A DNA stretch of 64,000 nucleotides from Streptomyces sp. DH37 (GCF_029813835.1 NZ_JARVKV010000003.1:151995-215994), one strand, 5' to 3'; positions 17,550 to 31,148 are shown, counted from the stretch's first letter. Notes: generated by a model not told the origin, from the sequence alone. Program-made: numbers and translations.

Positions 17550-17840
17550 TCAGGGCAGGTCGCGCGGACGGATGACCGCGGTGCCGCGCCTCAGGTCGAC
17601 CGTCGAGTGCGGAGGGGCGCCGTCGCCCTCCTCCTCGCGCATCAGCGCCACCGTCCGGCGCTGCTTCAGTTCGTGCTCCTTGCCGGGCAGGAGGCTCGCG
17701 TGGAGCATCTCGAAGCCCGTCGCCGAGACCCTGCCGCCGCGCCCCCTGCCGAGCCGGGGCAGCAGCACCCGGTCGACGAAGGCCACGGCGGTCAGCAGGA
17801 TGACCAGTCCCGGCAGCGTCATGAACACCACGAACTCCAC
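17550..17840 (-). CDS. small membrane protein, DUF6191 family
   Basis: 96 residues from GTG 17840 with GGGGAGGGG upstream; longer in-frame starts would add a Pro/Ala-rich head. Residues 4-28 form one hydrophobic helix (FVVFMTLPGLVILLTAVAF), followed by a cytoplasmic tail with the family stretch SATGFEMLHASLLPGKEHEL and a terminal STVDLRRGTAVI strand. Function of the family is unknown. It is the first clearly host-type gene right of the islet and is followed leftward by the ferritin-like relic. Confidence 0.72.
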   Translation of the reverse strand: MEFVVFMTLPGLVILLTAVAFVDRVLLPRLGRGRGGRVSATGFEMLHASLLPGKEHELKQRRTVALMREEEGDGAPPHSTVDLRRGTAVIRPRDLP

Positions 17841-18109
17841 GGCATCCCCTCCCCGCTCGTCCGCCAGTCTTCCCCACTTCCGCGAACCGGTCGACGCCCC
17901 CGGCGGTCTCGCCGGGCGGGCCGGCCGCGGTGCCGCCGCTGCTGCGGAAGAGTGACAGGGGGTTCTGCGGTTGCATGGGAGGTTTATCGACACGTCGTCA
18001 TTCTTGCGAGTGGATGCGGTGTTGTGGGTGGTTCGCCAGGTTTCCGGCGGGCAGTCTGAGTGCGCGACGTCGCTGCGAGATCAGGAACACGCTCCGGAAG
18101 GACAGAACA

Positions 18110-18174
18110 TGGCACGTACCCGCATCACCCGGTTCGGGGCCGTGGTGGTGCACGCGCTTCACGGGCTCCGTTGA
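18110..18174 (+). CDS. possible 20-residue small protein (MARTRITRFG...)
   Basis: An ATG at 18110 with GGAAGGA 6 bases upstream opens a short frame encoding MARTRITRFGAVVVHALHGL plus Arg and a TGA stop. A perfect 13-bp hairpin follows 58 bases later, so a short monocistronic transcript is plausible. The peptide is basic at the N terminus with a short hydrophobic middle. It resembles no known peptide to me and could equally be part of the leader of the sigma-factor gene at 18422. Confidence 0.35.
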
Positions 18175-18232
18175 GCCGACGGGCGCCGGCCGGGCGGGGA
18201 ACCGGGCCGGTGCCCCGGGAGAAGGGATGGGT

Positions 18233-18263
18233 CAGCGCGGCCGCACTCGGTGCGGCCGCGCTG
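18233..18263 (+). terminator. 13-bp perfect hairpin
   Basis: CAGCGCGGCCGCA (18233-18245) and TGCGGCCGCGCTG (18251-18263) flank a 5-base loop. It lies between the small frame at 18110 and the sigma-factor gene. It could terminate the former or attenuate the latter. Confidence 0.6.
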
Positions 18264-18421
18264 CCGTGTGCGCGCGGACGTACGCGGGGGACCCCGAGGC
18301 GGTACGGGGGTCCCTCCCCCTCCGGGGGGTGGAGGCGGCGCCGCGCCTCCGACCTGAGGGGGACCCGGCATCGGGACCTGGGGCCGATCCCAGCGGGGGC
18401 GCGGGCTCCTAGCGTTGAGCC

Positions 18422-19081
18422 ATGACCACGCATGGGACGGCCGCGACCGTGGCGCCGTTGACGTTCACCTCGTACGTACGGGCCCGCGGGCCGGTGCTGC
18501 TGCGCACGGCGCGCTCGCTCACCTCCAACCCGAGCGACGCCGAGGACCTGCTCCAGACCGCGCTGACCAAGACGTACCTGGCGTGGGAGCGAATAGAGGA
18601 CCAGCGCGCGCTCGACGGCTACGTGCGCCGCGCGCTGGTGAACACGCGCACCTCGCAGTGGCGCAAGCGCCGGGTGGACGAGTACTCGTGCGAGGAGCTG
18701 CCCGAGCCGGAACCGGTGCCCGGCCCCGACCCCGCCGAGCAGCAGGCCGTGCGCGACGCGGTGTGGCGGGCGGTGCTGGCGCTCCCGGACCGGCAGCGGG
18801 CCATGGTGGTGCTGCGGTACTACGAGGACCTGAGCGAGGCGCAGACCGCCGCGGTGCTCGGGGTCTCGGTCGGCACGGTCAAGAGCGCGGTGTCGCGGGC
18901 GCTGGCCAAGCTCCGGGAGGACGCGCAGCTCCTGGCGGACGTGCCGGGCGGGGCGGGGAAGGGCGTGAGAGGCGCGAAGGTGGCGAAGGGCGCGAGGGGG
19001 AGTGGCGGGAGAGGCGCGGGAGACGTCAGGGAGCTGAGGGACGCGGGGGGCTTCGAGAAGGAGACGGCGGTCGCCGCGTAG
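18422..19081 (+). CDS. SigE-family ECF RNA polymerase sigma factor
   Basis: 219 residues from ATG 18422. Sigma region 2 is at about 15-85 (LTSNPSDAEDLLQTALTKTYLAWERI) split across a core-binding helix, and region 4 at about 110-165 (LPDRQRAMVVLRYYEDLSE, then VSVGTVKSAVSRALAKLRE) is the HTH that binds the -35. The Y-x-AWERI wording is typical of the SACE/SigE subfamily abundant in Streptomyces. The C-terminal ~50 residues are Gly/Ala/Arg-rich and variable. No anti-sigma gene is adjacent, which is common in this subfamily. Target genes cannot be inferred. Confidence 0.9.
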   Translation: MTTHGTAATVAPLTFTSYVRARGPVLLRTARSLTSNPSDAEDLLQTALTKTYLAWERIEDQRALDGYVRRALVNTRTSQWRKRRVDEYSCEELPEPEPVPGPDPAEQQAVRDAVWRAVLALPDRQRAMVVLRYYEDLSEAQTAAVLGVSVGTVKSAVSRALAKLREDAQLLADVPGGAGKGVRGAKVAKGARGSGGRGAGDVRELRDAGGFEKETAVAA

Positions 19082-19143
19082 GGGGCACGGCGGCGCGACG
19101 GGGTGGAAAGACGGCGACGTATCGGGCTCCGGGCTAGTGACAT

Positions 19144-19157
19144 ACCGACCGGTCGGT
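19144..19157. promoter_or_regulatory. perfect palindrome, probable TetR-family operator
   Basis: ACCGACCGGTCGGT is a 14-bp perfect palindrome 70 bases upstream of the acyl-CoA ligase gene. Its form matches operators of actinobacterial TetR regulators that control fatty-acid genes. The regulator gene is not in the window. Confidence 0.65.
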
Positions 19158-19226
19158 GGCAGGCTTCCGGGCAACGACCGCGTTACCGCCGCGTAGCGCC
19201 CGTATATCTCTTTTCGGGAGGCCCCG

Positions 19227-20879
<1,653 letters not shown>

Positions 20880-20924
20880 CCGCGAGCGCGACGACGGGCG
20901 CGGACGGCACCACGGACGGCACCA

Positions 20925-20955
20925 CGGACGGCACCGCGTACGGCGGTGCCGTCCG
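20925..20955 (+). terminator. terminator hairpin of the acyl-CoA ligase gene
   Basis: A 13-bp perfect stem (20925-20937 with 20943-20955) with a 5-base loop, 46 bases after the stop. The left arm is the last of three direct repeats of ACGGACGGCACC (from about 20900). Confidence 0.7.
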
Positions 20956-20976
20956 GCTCCGGGAGCCTTTGCCCGG

Positions 20977-21016
20977 CCCGGCTGCACCCGGCCGTGCCCG
21001 GCTGCACCCGGCCGTG
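20977..21016. repeat. two tandem 20-bp direct repeats
   Basis: CCCGGCTGCACCCGGCCGTG occurs twice head to tail (20977-20996 and 20997-21016) in the short intergenic region before the VOC gene. No function is evident. Confidence 0.85.
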
Positions 21017-21099
21017 GCGTCGGCCGCACCGCCGGGACGGAGCGGGATGCACGGATTCGACTTGACCCTCACGCCGCGTGAGGCCGGAAGGTGGGGCGC

Positions 21100-21645
21100 A
21101 TGAGCGACCACTACAACGCCTTCGAGATGAGTCCCGTGCCCCCTCCCGGCCCGGACGCCGTCGCGCCGGAGCCGTTCCGCGGCATCTACGGAATGCCCGC
21201 GTTCGTGACGATCCCCACCGACGACCTGGCGGCGTCGGCGGACTTCTGGGTTCGCGGGCTCGGGTTCTTCGAGCTGTTCGAGATCCCCGGCAGGCTCGTG
21301 CACCTGCGCCGCTGGGCGTTCCAGGACGTGCTCCTCGTACCGGCGCAGAGCGTTCCGGAGCAGCCGCCGGCGATCGGTGTCGGCTTCGCGTGCGTGCTCG
21401 GCCAGGTCGACTCCCTGGTCGAGGCCTGCCGCGCGTTGCGCCCGGACTCGGTCGACGGTCCGCGGGACACCCCCTGGAACACCCGCGATGTGACGGTGAC
21501 CACCCCCGAGAACGCGCGGATCGTTCTCACCGCGGCGAAGCCCCTCGATCCGGCCGGCCAGGAGGCGCGGAACCTCGAGGCCGTCGGGATCACCCCACCG
21601 GACTCCGTCCGCGGCGACGAGGAGGAGCATGCCCGTCGCCGCTGA
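21100..21645 (+). CDS. VOC-fold (glyoxalase/bleomycin-resistance-like) protein
   Basis: 181 residues from ATG 21100 with GGAAGG 8 bases upstream. The core (about 30-165) shows the beta-alpha-beta-beta-beta pattern of one VOC domain: MPAFVTIPTDDLAASADFW, then GLGFFELFEIPGRLVHLRRW, and a second half from IGVGFACVLGQVDSLVEACR. VOC proteins are metal-dependent lyases, dioxygenases or drug-binding proteins. The usual metal-binding His at the first strand is absent, which favours a binding role. Its end overlaps the MerR/TipAL-like gene by 17 bases, so the two are co-expressed and may share a ligand. Confidence 0.82.
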   Translation: MSDHYNAFEMSPVPPPGPDAVAPEPFRGIYGMPAFVTIPTDDLAASADFWVRGLGFFELFEIPGRLVHLRRWAFQDVLLVPAQSVPEQPPAIGVGFACVLGQVDSLVEACRALRPDSVDGPRDTPWNTRDVTVTTPENARIVLTAAKPLDPAGQEARNLEAVGITPPDSVRGDEEEHARRR

Positions 21646-22432
21646 CGCCGACGGCCTGACCGTCGGTCAGGTCTCGGCGCGTCTGGGCGTGACAGTCCGT
21701 GCGCTGCACCACTGGGACGAGATCGGCCTGGCGCGGCCGTCGCTGCGCACGGCCGCCGGGTACCGGCTCTACACCGCCGGTGACCTGGAACGCCTGCACC
21801 GCATCGTCGTCTACCGGGAGCTCGGCCTCGGCCTGGAGGGGATCCGGTCCGTCCTGGACGACTCGGCCGCGGACGTGCCCGGCGCGCTGCGCGCGCAGCG
21901 CGCCCGGGTCGCCGAACGGATCGACCGCCTCCGGCGGCTCGGCGCCGGACTGGACCGGATGATCGACGCCCACGACCGCGGCCTGCTGCTGACGGCCGAG
22001 CAGCAGGCCGCGGTCTTCGGCCCCCGGTGGGACCCGGAGTGGCCCGCCCGGGCCCGTGAGCGCTACGGGGACACGGAGCAGTGGCGGCAGTACGCCGAAC
22101 GCTCGGCCTCCCGGGGCCCGGAGGAATGGCAGGCCGTCGCCGACGCCGTCGCCGGCCTGGACCGCGCCCTCGGGGACGCGATGGACGCCGGCGTCGCGCC
22201 CGGCAGCCCGGAAGCGAACCGGCTCGTCGAGCGGCACCGCGAGGTCTTCGCCTCGTACTTCCCCCTCACCAGGCGGATGCAGGTCTGCCTCGGCCGCATG
22301 TACGAGGCCGACCCGGCGTTCGCCGCCCACTACGACGGCATCCGCGCGGGCCTTGCCGCATGGTTCCGCCGCATCGTCGACGCCAGCGCGCGAGCTCACG
22401 GCATCGACCCCGACACCGCGACCTGGCGGTAG
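21629..22432 (+). CDS. MerR-family regulator with TipAS-like ligand domain
   Basis: 267 residues from ATG 21629, with GAGGAGGAG just upstream inside the VOC gene. Residues about 8-80 are the MerR winged helix: LTVGQVSARLGVTVRALHHW, then AGYRLYTAGDLERLHRI. A coiled-coil dimer helix follows (about 85-125). The C-terminal ~130 residues (from about EQQAAVFGPRWDPEWPARAR) match the TipAS antibiotic-recognition domain, including a QVCLGRMYEADPAF-like helix. TipAL-type proteins bind thiopeptides or other drugs and activate multidrug-response promoters, often their own. Coupling to the VOC gene suggests a small drug-response unit. Confidence 0.88.
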   Translation: MPVAADADGLTVGQVSARLGVTVRALHHWDEIGLARPSLRTAAGYRLYTAGDLERLHRIVVYRELGLGLEGIRSVLDDSAADVPGALRAQRARVAERIDRLRRLGAGLDRMIDAHDRGLLLTAEQQAAVFGPRWDPEWPARARERYGDTEQWRQYAERSASRGPEEWQAVADAVAGLDRALGDAMDAGVAPGSPEANRLVERHREVFASYFPLTRRMQVCLGRMYEADPAFAAHYDGIRAGLAAWFRRIVDASARAHGIDPDTATWR

Positions 22433-22612
22433 GGCACGGGCCCGCGAGTCCGTACCCGCGGGGGCGTCCCGCCGCGTGAAGCGGCGGCCCGGACACCGCG
22501 ACGGCGAACGCCGCCACTCGGCCCCGGAGACCGCCCGCCGATCAGCCGGCCGCGACCGACCTCGCGACCGACCTCATGACCGACCTCGTGACCGGGCACA
22601 CCCGGCCGGCGC

Positions 22613-26392
<3,780 letters not shown>

Positions 26393-26577
26393 GACGACGC
26401 ATCCTCCCTGCTGACCAGCTGGTGCTCCGTGGCGGCACCGGAACCGCGGTCGGTCTGCCGTCCCCCGTGCGTGCCACTAGAGGGGAGTCTACGGCCAGCG
26501 GTAGCGGAAGCGACGGCGGATGCGTGGGGAGGGTGCGGAGAACGTGGAGGCGGACCCGGCCCGGCGTATGACGTCCG

Positions 26578-27090
26578 TCACTCCCCCAGGTCGGGGAGGG
26601 CGGGGACCAGGGCGTTCCAGCGGGCGATCTCGCAGCCGTCCGTCCGTTCGAACGAGGCGTCCACCCGCCGCCCCTGCCACATCCCGGTCACGCGGGCGGT
26701 GGCCGGGCCTCCGTACACCTGGCCGCACAGCGCGTCCTCGGGGACGGGCCGCCAGGGGTCGCGCGGGCCCTGGGCGGCCCGGTCGACGGCGTCGCAGGCG
26801 GCGGGGGGATCGGGGTGGCTGCCCCCGGCGGGGTGGCAGTCGAGGGTGTACGTCCGCCGGGTCGGCGCCCCGCCCCCGCGCACCGCCCTCGGCGCCGCGT
26901 GCGGCGCCGCCACGCCGTCCGGGGAGGAGGCGACGGTGATGGTGAGCTGGTCCTGCCGGGCGGCCGGCATGACGGGCTCGGGCACGGGCCAGGGACGGGC
27001 GGCGGCCGGTACGGCCACGGAGGCCGCGGCGGAGACGGCGGCGGTGAGCGCGACGGCCCCGGCGAGGACGGCGGCGGTACGGCGCGGCAT
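26578..27090 (-). CDS. secreted protease inhibitor of the SSI (subtilisin inhibitor) family
   Basis: 170 residues from ATG 27090. Residues about 1-32 are a signal peptide (RRTAAVLAGAVALTAAVSAA). The mature part matches Streptomyces subtilisin inhibitor: four cysteines (in TLDCHP, PAACDA, DALCGQ and TDGCEI) and the landmark GMWQGRRV. SSI proteins are dimeric secreted inhibitors of subtilisins and trypsins. By alignment to the classic reactive loop (VMCPMVYDP), this loop reads ALCGQVYGG, which places Gln at P1 instead of Met, Lys or Arg. Specificity is therefore unusual and activity uncertain. It lies downstream of the PAS/receiver gene on the map, but with its own promoter. Confidence 0.85.
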   Translation of the reverse strand: MPRRTAAVLAGAVALTAAVSAAASVAVPAAARPWPVPEPVMPAARQDQLTITVASSPDGVAAPHAAPRAVRGGGAPTRRTYTLDCHPAGGSHPDPPAACDAVDRAAQGPRDPWRPVPEDALCGQVYGGPATARVTGMWQGRRVDASFERTDGCEIARWNALVPALPDLGE

Positions 27091-27335
27091 GGCGACTCCC
27101 GGAAGGTGGTGTGCGGGCGGCCCGCGGGACCGCGGGTTCTTCCCTCCCCCTTCCAACGCGTCACCGCGCGCGCCGTTGCGCACCTCCACCCGCCCGCCCC
27201 ACCACCCTGCCGCCACCAGGGGCAAAGCCCTTTGCCCGGGGACCCGCCAGCCGGGTAACGTAGGTGGCGATTGGAGACAGCCTCTGGGCTGTGCCATCAT
27301 CAGCACACACACCTCGCGGTGACGCGGTTGTGTGG

Positions 27336-27426
27336 GGAGGCTTCGCCTAGTCTGGTCTATGGCGCCGCACTGCTAATGCGGTTTGGGCCTTAAAGCCCAT
27401 CGAGGGTTCAAATCCCTCAGCCTCCG
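27336..27426 (+). tRNA. tRNA-Ser (anticodon GCU)
   Basis: 91 bases. Acceptor arms GGAGGCT/AGCCTCC and discriminator G; anticodon stem CCGCA/TGCGG with loop CTGCTAA, giving GCT at 27372-27374. A long variable arm is present. CCA is not encoded. Confidence 0.96.
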
Positions 27427-27445
27427 CTCGATCATCACGATCACC

Positions 27446-27474
27446 GAAGCCCCGGCCCGTACGGCCGGGGCTTC
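27446..27474 (+). terminator. terminator hairpin after tRNA-Ser(GCU)
   Basis: A 12-bp perfect stem, GAAGCCCCGGCC (27446-27457) with its complement (27463-27474), and a 5-base loop, 20 bases after the tRNA. Confidence 0.75.
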
Positions 27475-27659
27475 CGCCGTTCCGGGGACTTCGCGGGGGC
27501 GCGGGGGCCGAGGGAGCGCCGCCAAGGGGCTCCGGAATCCCTTCCGGGGGTATCGCCGCAGGTCAGGCAGGGTTGACCGAACGGATTTCACCTCTGGGCG
27601 GAGGTCATGTAATGTTGTTCCCGCAACGCCGACCGGCAAGGAAACAGCCGGGAAGCCAA

Positions 27660-27732
27660 GCGCTCGTAGCTTAACGGATAGAGCATCTGACTACGGATCA
27701 GAAGGTTGCAGGTTCGAATCCTGCCGAGCGCG
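27660..27732 (+). tRNA. tRNA-Arg (anticodon ACG)
   Basis: 73 bases. Acceptor arms GCGCTCG/CGAGCGC, T-loop GGTTCGAATCC, anticodon ACG at 27693-27695 in loop CTACGGA. The A34 of this tRNA is the substrate of TadA, whose gene is at 34237-34827. Confidence 0.97.
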
Positions 27733-27741
27733 CAGCAGGTG

Positions 27742-27773
27742 AGAGGCCCCGCCGGGAGACCGGCGGGGCCTCT
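27742..27773 (+). terminator. terminator hairpin after tRNA-Arg(ACG)
   Basis: A 14-bp perfect stem (27742-27755 with 27760-27773), GAGA loop, then TTCC. Confidence 0.75.
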
Positions 27774-27864
27774 TCCGTGTGGACGGGGGGCGCGGTGCTG
27801 GGCACGGCGACCGGTGCCCCCGGCACCTCGGTGCCCGGTAGCGCGCGCGGTCGGCGGGCGTCCG

Positions 27865-28314
27865 TCACGCGGACCAGAGCGAACCGTGCCGGTGGCGGGC
27901 CGGCGGTACGTCCAGGGCGTCGGCGGCGTCGAGCGCCAGTGCGTCGGCGCCGGAGTTCACCAGCCGCCGCAGGGCCGTCGTACGGGCGCGCAGCCGTTGA
28001 CGGGCGCGGCGTTCCTCCACCGCGGACCAGCGGGCGACCGAGCGGTCGCGGTTGTGCCGGGGGAAGCGGTGGACCTCCACCCCGCGGCGGACCGGCTGCG
28101 GCCGGGGCCTGCGGGACGCGCGGGCGGCCTCGGCGAGGATCCCGGCGCTGTAGCGGAGGTCGTGGAGGACCGCGGAGCGCCAGGGGGCTTCCGGCGGGCC
28201 GGCGTGACTGTTCTCTTCCCTCTTCCGTCCCTGTCCCCGTTGCTGTTCCGGTGACGGGGACAGGAACGGTGACGGGGACGATGACGGAGACGGGTGATGG
28301 GCGGTGCGGGCCAT
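27865..28314 (-). CDS. basic conserved hypothetical protein
   Basis: 149 residues from ATG 28314 with GGGAG upstream; an upstream frame would add 40 low-complexity residues. The first ~35 residues are Ser/Pro/His-rich. The remainder is helical and strongly basic (RRGVEVHRFPRHNRDRSV, then AVEERRARQRLRARTTALRR), ending in DVPPARHRHGSLW, which I believe is conserved in Streptomyces. There is no named domain. A nucleic-acid-binding role is possible from charge alone. Confidence 0.55.
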   Translation of the reverse strand: MARTAHHPSPSSSPSPFLSPSPEQQRGQGRKREENSHAGPPEAPWRSAVLHDLRYSAGILAEAARASRRPRPQPVRRGVEVHRFPRHNRDRSVARWSAVEERRARQRLRARTTALRRLVNSGADALALDAADALDVPPARHRHGSLWSA

Positions 28315-28543
28315 GGAGGCTCCCTCGGCGGCGACCGCTGGGCGTGTCCCGGCGGAGCTACCCGAAGCCCGCCGGGCCCGTACGGCGTTCGCCTCCGTCG
28401 CGGCGGACCGGGGTCCCGCGCGAGGCGGTCCCATGGGCGTGACCGGGCGGGGCGGGAGGGCGCCCGGAGGCGGGGGTCATGGGACGACGATAGTCCGCCG
28501 GAAGGCAGTCGTTCGGCCGGAGCGGGGATATGTCGTACTGCGA

Positions 28544-28559
28544 TGTTTCACGGGAAACA
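28544..28559. other. parS-like site (15 of 16 bases)
   Basis: TGTTTCACGGGAAACA differs from the ParB-binding parS consensus TGTTTCACGTGAAACA at one central base. It is in an otherwise empty 497-base intergenic region (28315-28811), as expected for chromosomal parS in Streptomyces, which cluster around oriC. Binding is not proven; the rest of the gap shows only a terminator hairpin. Confidence 0.6.
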
Positions 28560-28745
28560 TTCGCCCCGTCCGGCGGATCGGGCCGGGGACGGGCGGGGGC
28601 CTCGCGCCTCCGCGGGGGACGCACTCCGGCGTGCACGAGGTCCGGTTGACGTCCCGCCAGGCCCGGTGCGCGGTCGCCGCGGCCCTCCCCCCGTCGAGGC
28701 CCGGCCGGACCGCTCCCTCCTCCGTCCAGGGGCGGCCACACCGCA

Positions 28746-28779
28746 CGGGGCCGGAACCGCACGCGCGGTTCCGGCCCCG
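28746..28779 (-). terminator. terminator hairpin of the MarR-MFS operon
   Basis: A 15-bp perfect stem (28746-28760 with 28765-28779) with loop ACGC, 33 bases beyond the MFS stop on the minus strand. Confidence 0.75.
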
Positions 28780-28811
28780 GGGGTCCCGGACGGAGGAGGA
28801 GGGCGGGGAGG

Positions 28812-30449
28812 TCAGACGGTCCGGCCGGCGGCCTCCCCCGGCTGCCCGTCCTTCCCGGTCCGCTCGGCGTGGTCCTCCAGGTGGGTGCGCAGCGGCACCT
28901 CCTTGACGAACAGCACCAGCAGCAGCGCGACCACCGCCATCGGCGCGGCGTAGAGGTAGATGTCGGCGACGCCGTGGCCGTACGCGCTCTCGACGACGGT
29001 GCGGACCGGAGCCGGGAGGCTCTCCAGGTCCGGGATGGCGCTGCCGTTGCCGCCGGTCGCGCCCTCGGGCCGGATGCCCAGCCTCGTCATGCCGTCGGTG
29101 ACGTAGTCGGTGATGCGGTGGGCGAGCACCGCGCCCAGCACCGAGACGCCGACCGCGCCGCCGAGGGAGCGGAAGAAGGCGAGCACGGAGCTGGCCGCGC
29201 CCAGCTCGGAGAGGGCGACCTGGTTCTGGGTGGCCAGGACGAGGTTCTGCATCATCATGCCGACGCCGGTGCCCAGCAGCGCCATGAAGAGGGCGATCCG
29301 CCAGTACGGGGTGTCGTACCGCATCGTGCCCAGCAGCCCGAGCCCGGCCGTCAGCAGGACGCCGCCCGCCACCAGCCATGCCTTCCAGCGGCCGGTGCGG
29401 GTGATGACCAGGCCGGAGACGGTGGAGGAGACGAACAGCCCGCCGATCATCGGGATCGTCAGCACCCCGGACATCGTCGGCGACTCGCCGCGGGCGAGCT
29501 GGAAGTACTGGCTGAGGAAGACGGTCGCGCCGAACATCGCGATGCCGACGAAGAGCGAGGCCAGCGCGGTGAGCGTGATCGTGCGGTTGCGGAACAGGCC
29601 CAGCGGGATGATCGGCTCGGCGGCGCGCGACTCGGTCAGCACGAAGGCCAGACCCAGGACGACCGAGACGCCGACCATCGTGTACGTCTGCCAGGACAGC
29701 CAGTCGTACCGGTCCCCGGCCAGCGTCACCCATATCAGCAGCAGGGAGACCGCGGCGGTGACGAGGGAGGCGCCCAGCCAGTCCACCGTCACGTTCTCCC
29801 GCTTCACCACGGGCAGGTGCAGCGTCTTCTGGAGCACGACCAGCGCGAGGATCGCGAAGGGCACGCCGACGTAGAAGCACCAGCGCCAGCCGAGCCAGGA
29901 GGCGTCGGTGATCACGCCGCCGAGCAGCGGTCCGCCCACCGTGGCGACGGCGAAGGTCGCGCCCAGGTAGCCGCTGTAGCGTCCGCGCTCACGCGGGGGG
30001 ATCATCGCGGCGATGATGATCTGGGACAGCGCCGCCAGACCGCCCGCGCCCAGGCCCTGCACCGCCCGGAAGGCGATCAGGGTGCCGGTGTCCTGGGACA
30101 GGCCGGCGCCGGCCGAGGCCAGGACGAAGAGCACCAGCGCCGACTGCACCAGCAGCTTCTTGCTGTAGAGGTCGGCGAGCTTGCCCCACAGCGGTGTGGA
30201 GGCGGTCATGGTCAGCAGCGCCGCCGTGACGACCCAGGTGTACGCGCTCTGGCCGCCGCCCAGGTCAGAGATGATCTGCGGCAGGGCGTTGGAGACGACC
30301 GTCGAGGACAGGACGGAGACGAACATGCCGAGCAGCAGCCCGGACAGCGCCTCCATGATCTGGCGGTGCGTCATGGGCACCTGTTCGGCGCCCGGGGCGG
30401 TGCGGGCGGTGTCGCCCTTCCGTACCTCCGAGGGTGTGGACGTTGCCAT
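28812..30449 (-). CDS. MFS multidrug exporter, DHA2 (14-helix, EmrB/QacA) family
   Basis: 545 residues from ATG 30449 with AAGGAG 6 bases upstream; in-frame codons further up lack a site. About 14 hydrophobic segments are visible. DHA2 landmarks are LWGKLADLYSKK (motif A, about 85-97), FRAVQGLGAGGL (motif B, about 128-139) and ATFAVATVGGPLLGG (motif C, about 165-179). It should export drugs by proton antiport across the cytoplasmic membrane. It follows a MarR regulator in the same direction (152 bases), and the pair is closed by a hairpin. Expression is likely induced by ligands of that MarR protein. Confidence 0.93.
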   Translation of the reverse strand: MATSTPSEVRKGDTARTAPGAEQVPMTHRQIMEALSGLLLGMFVSVLSSTVVSNALPQIISDLGGGQSAYTWVVTAALLTMTASTPLWGKLADLYSKKLLVQSALVLFVLASAGAGLSQDTGTLIAFRAVQGLGAGGLAALSQIIIAAMIPPRERGRYSGYLGATFAVATVGGPLLGGVITDASWLGWRWCFYVGVPFAILALVVLQKTLHLPVVKRENVTVDWLGASLVTAAVSLLLIWVTLAGDRYDWLSWQTYTMVGVSVVLGLAFVLTESRAAEPIIPLGLFRNRTITLTALASLFVGIAMFGATVFLSQYFQLARGESPTMSGVLTIPMIGGLFVSSTVSGLVITRTGRWKAWLVAGGVLLTAGLGLLGTMRYDTPYWRIALFMALLGTGVGMMMQNLVLATQNQVALSELGAASSVLAFFRSLGGAVGVSVLGAVLAHRITDYVTDGMTRLGIRPEGATGGNGSAIPDLESLPAPVRTVVESAYGHGVADIYLYAAPMAVVALLLVLFVKEVPLRTHLEDHAERTGKDGQPGEAAGRTV

Positions 30450-30601
30450 GCGCTCCTTGCTTTCCGTGTCTCTTCTCGCGTCGGGCGTCGTGTCACGGCG
30501 CGCCGTACGCCTGCGGGTCCGGGGCGGTCCGGACGGCCGTGCGTCCGGGCGGGGCCGTGTCCCGGCGGCGCGGGGCACGGGCGGTACGTGTTTCTCCGGG
30601 G

Positions 30602-31090
30602 TCAGTCGTGTGCGGCGGTGCGGTACGGGGCGTGGCCGGCGCCCCGGGAGGCCGTACGGCAGCCGCGGTCGCCGAAGCTCGCGCGCAGCCGTGCCAGCAG
30701 TTCGGTGAGGCGGCCCACGTCCTCGGCCGGCCAGTCGCCGAGGTGGTGCGCGAGGGTCTCGCTGACGCGGCGGTGCGTCTCGGCCAGCAGCCGCTCACCG
30801 CTGCCGGTCAGCCGCAGCAGCCGGACCCGGCCGTCGAGGGGGTCGGGCCGGCGGTCGACCCAGCCGTGCTCCACGGCGTACGCGACATGGCGGCTGGTGA
30901 CGGACACGTCGACGCCCAGCAGATCGGCGAGCCGCGTCATCCGCAGCTCGCCGTGCCGTCCCAGCAGGGTCAGGAGGACCGCCGGTGCGGGCGGGCAGTC
31001 GTACGGCAGGTCGCGGGCCAGCTCGCGCCGGACGGTGCCGATGGAGCCGAGCTCCCGGGCCAGGTCCCGGTAGGGAGCGTGTGATGTCAC
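30602..31090 (-). CDS. MarR-family transcriptional regulator
   Basis: 162 residues from GTG 31090, with a textbook AGGAGG site 6 bases upstream. The winged helix lies at about 45-110: LRMTRLADLLGVDVSVTSRH is the recognition helix-turn-helix, and VDRRPDPLDGRVRLLRLTGS is the wing with the conserved D-x-R. It most likely represses itself and the downstream MFS exporter. Two copies of a TTGCCT-N-AGGCAA-type palindrome lie 31-71 bases upstream of its start and are the obvious operators. The C-terminal tail is variable. Confidence 0.92.
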   Translation of the reverse strand: MTSHAPYRDLARELGSIGTVRRELARDLPYDCPPAPAVLLTLLGRHGELRMTRLADLLGVDVSVTSRHVAYAVEHGWVDRRPDPLDGRVRLLRLTGSGERLLAETHRRVSETLAHHLGDWPAEDVGRLTELLARLRASFGDRGCRTASRGAGHAPYRTAAHD

Positions 31091-31120
31091 CGGATGCCTC
31101 CTCACGGCCCGCAGAAATCG

Positions 31121-31133
31121 TTGCTTAGGGCAA
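31121..31133. promoter_or_regulatory. MarR operator copy 1 (proximal)
   Basis: TTGCTTAGGGCAA is an imperfect copy of the palindrome at 31149-31161, 31 bases upstream of the MarR start codon. Two sites 28 bases apart fit dimer binding on one DNA face and autoregulation. Confidence 0.65.
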
Positions 31134-31148
31134 GCATATGTTTGTTGG

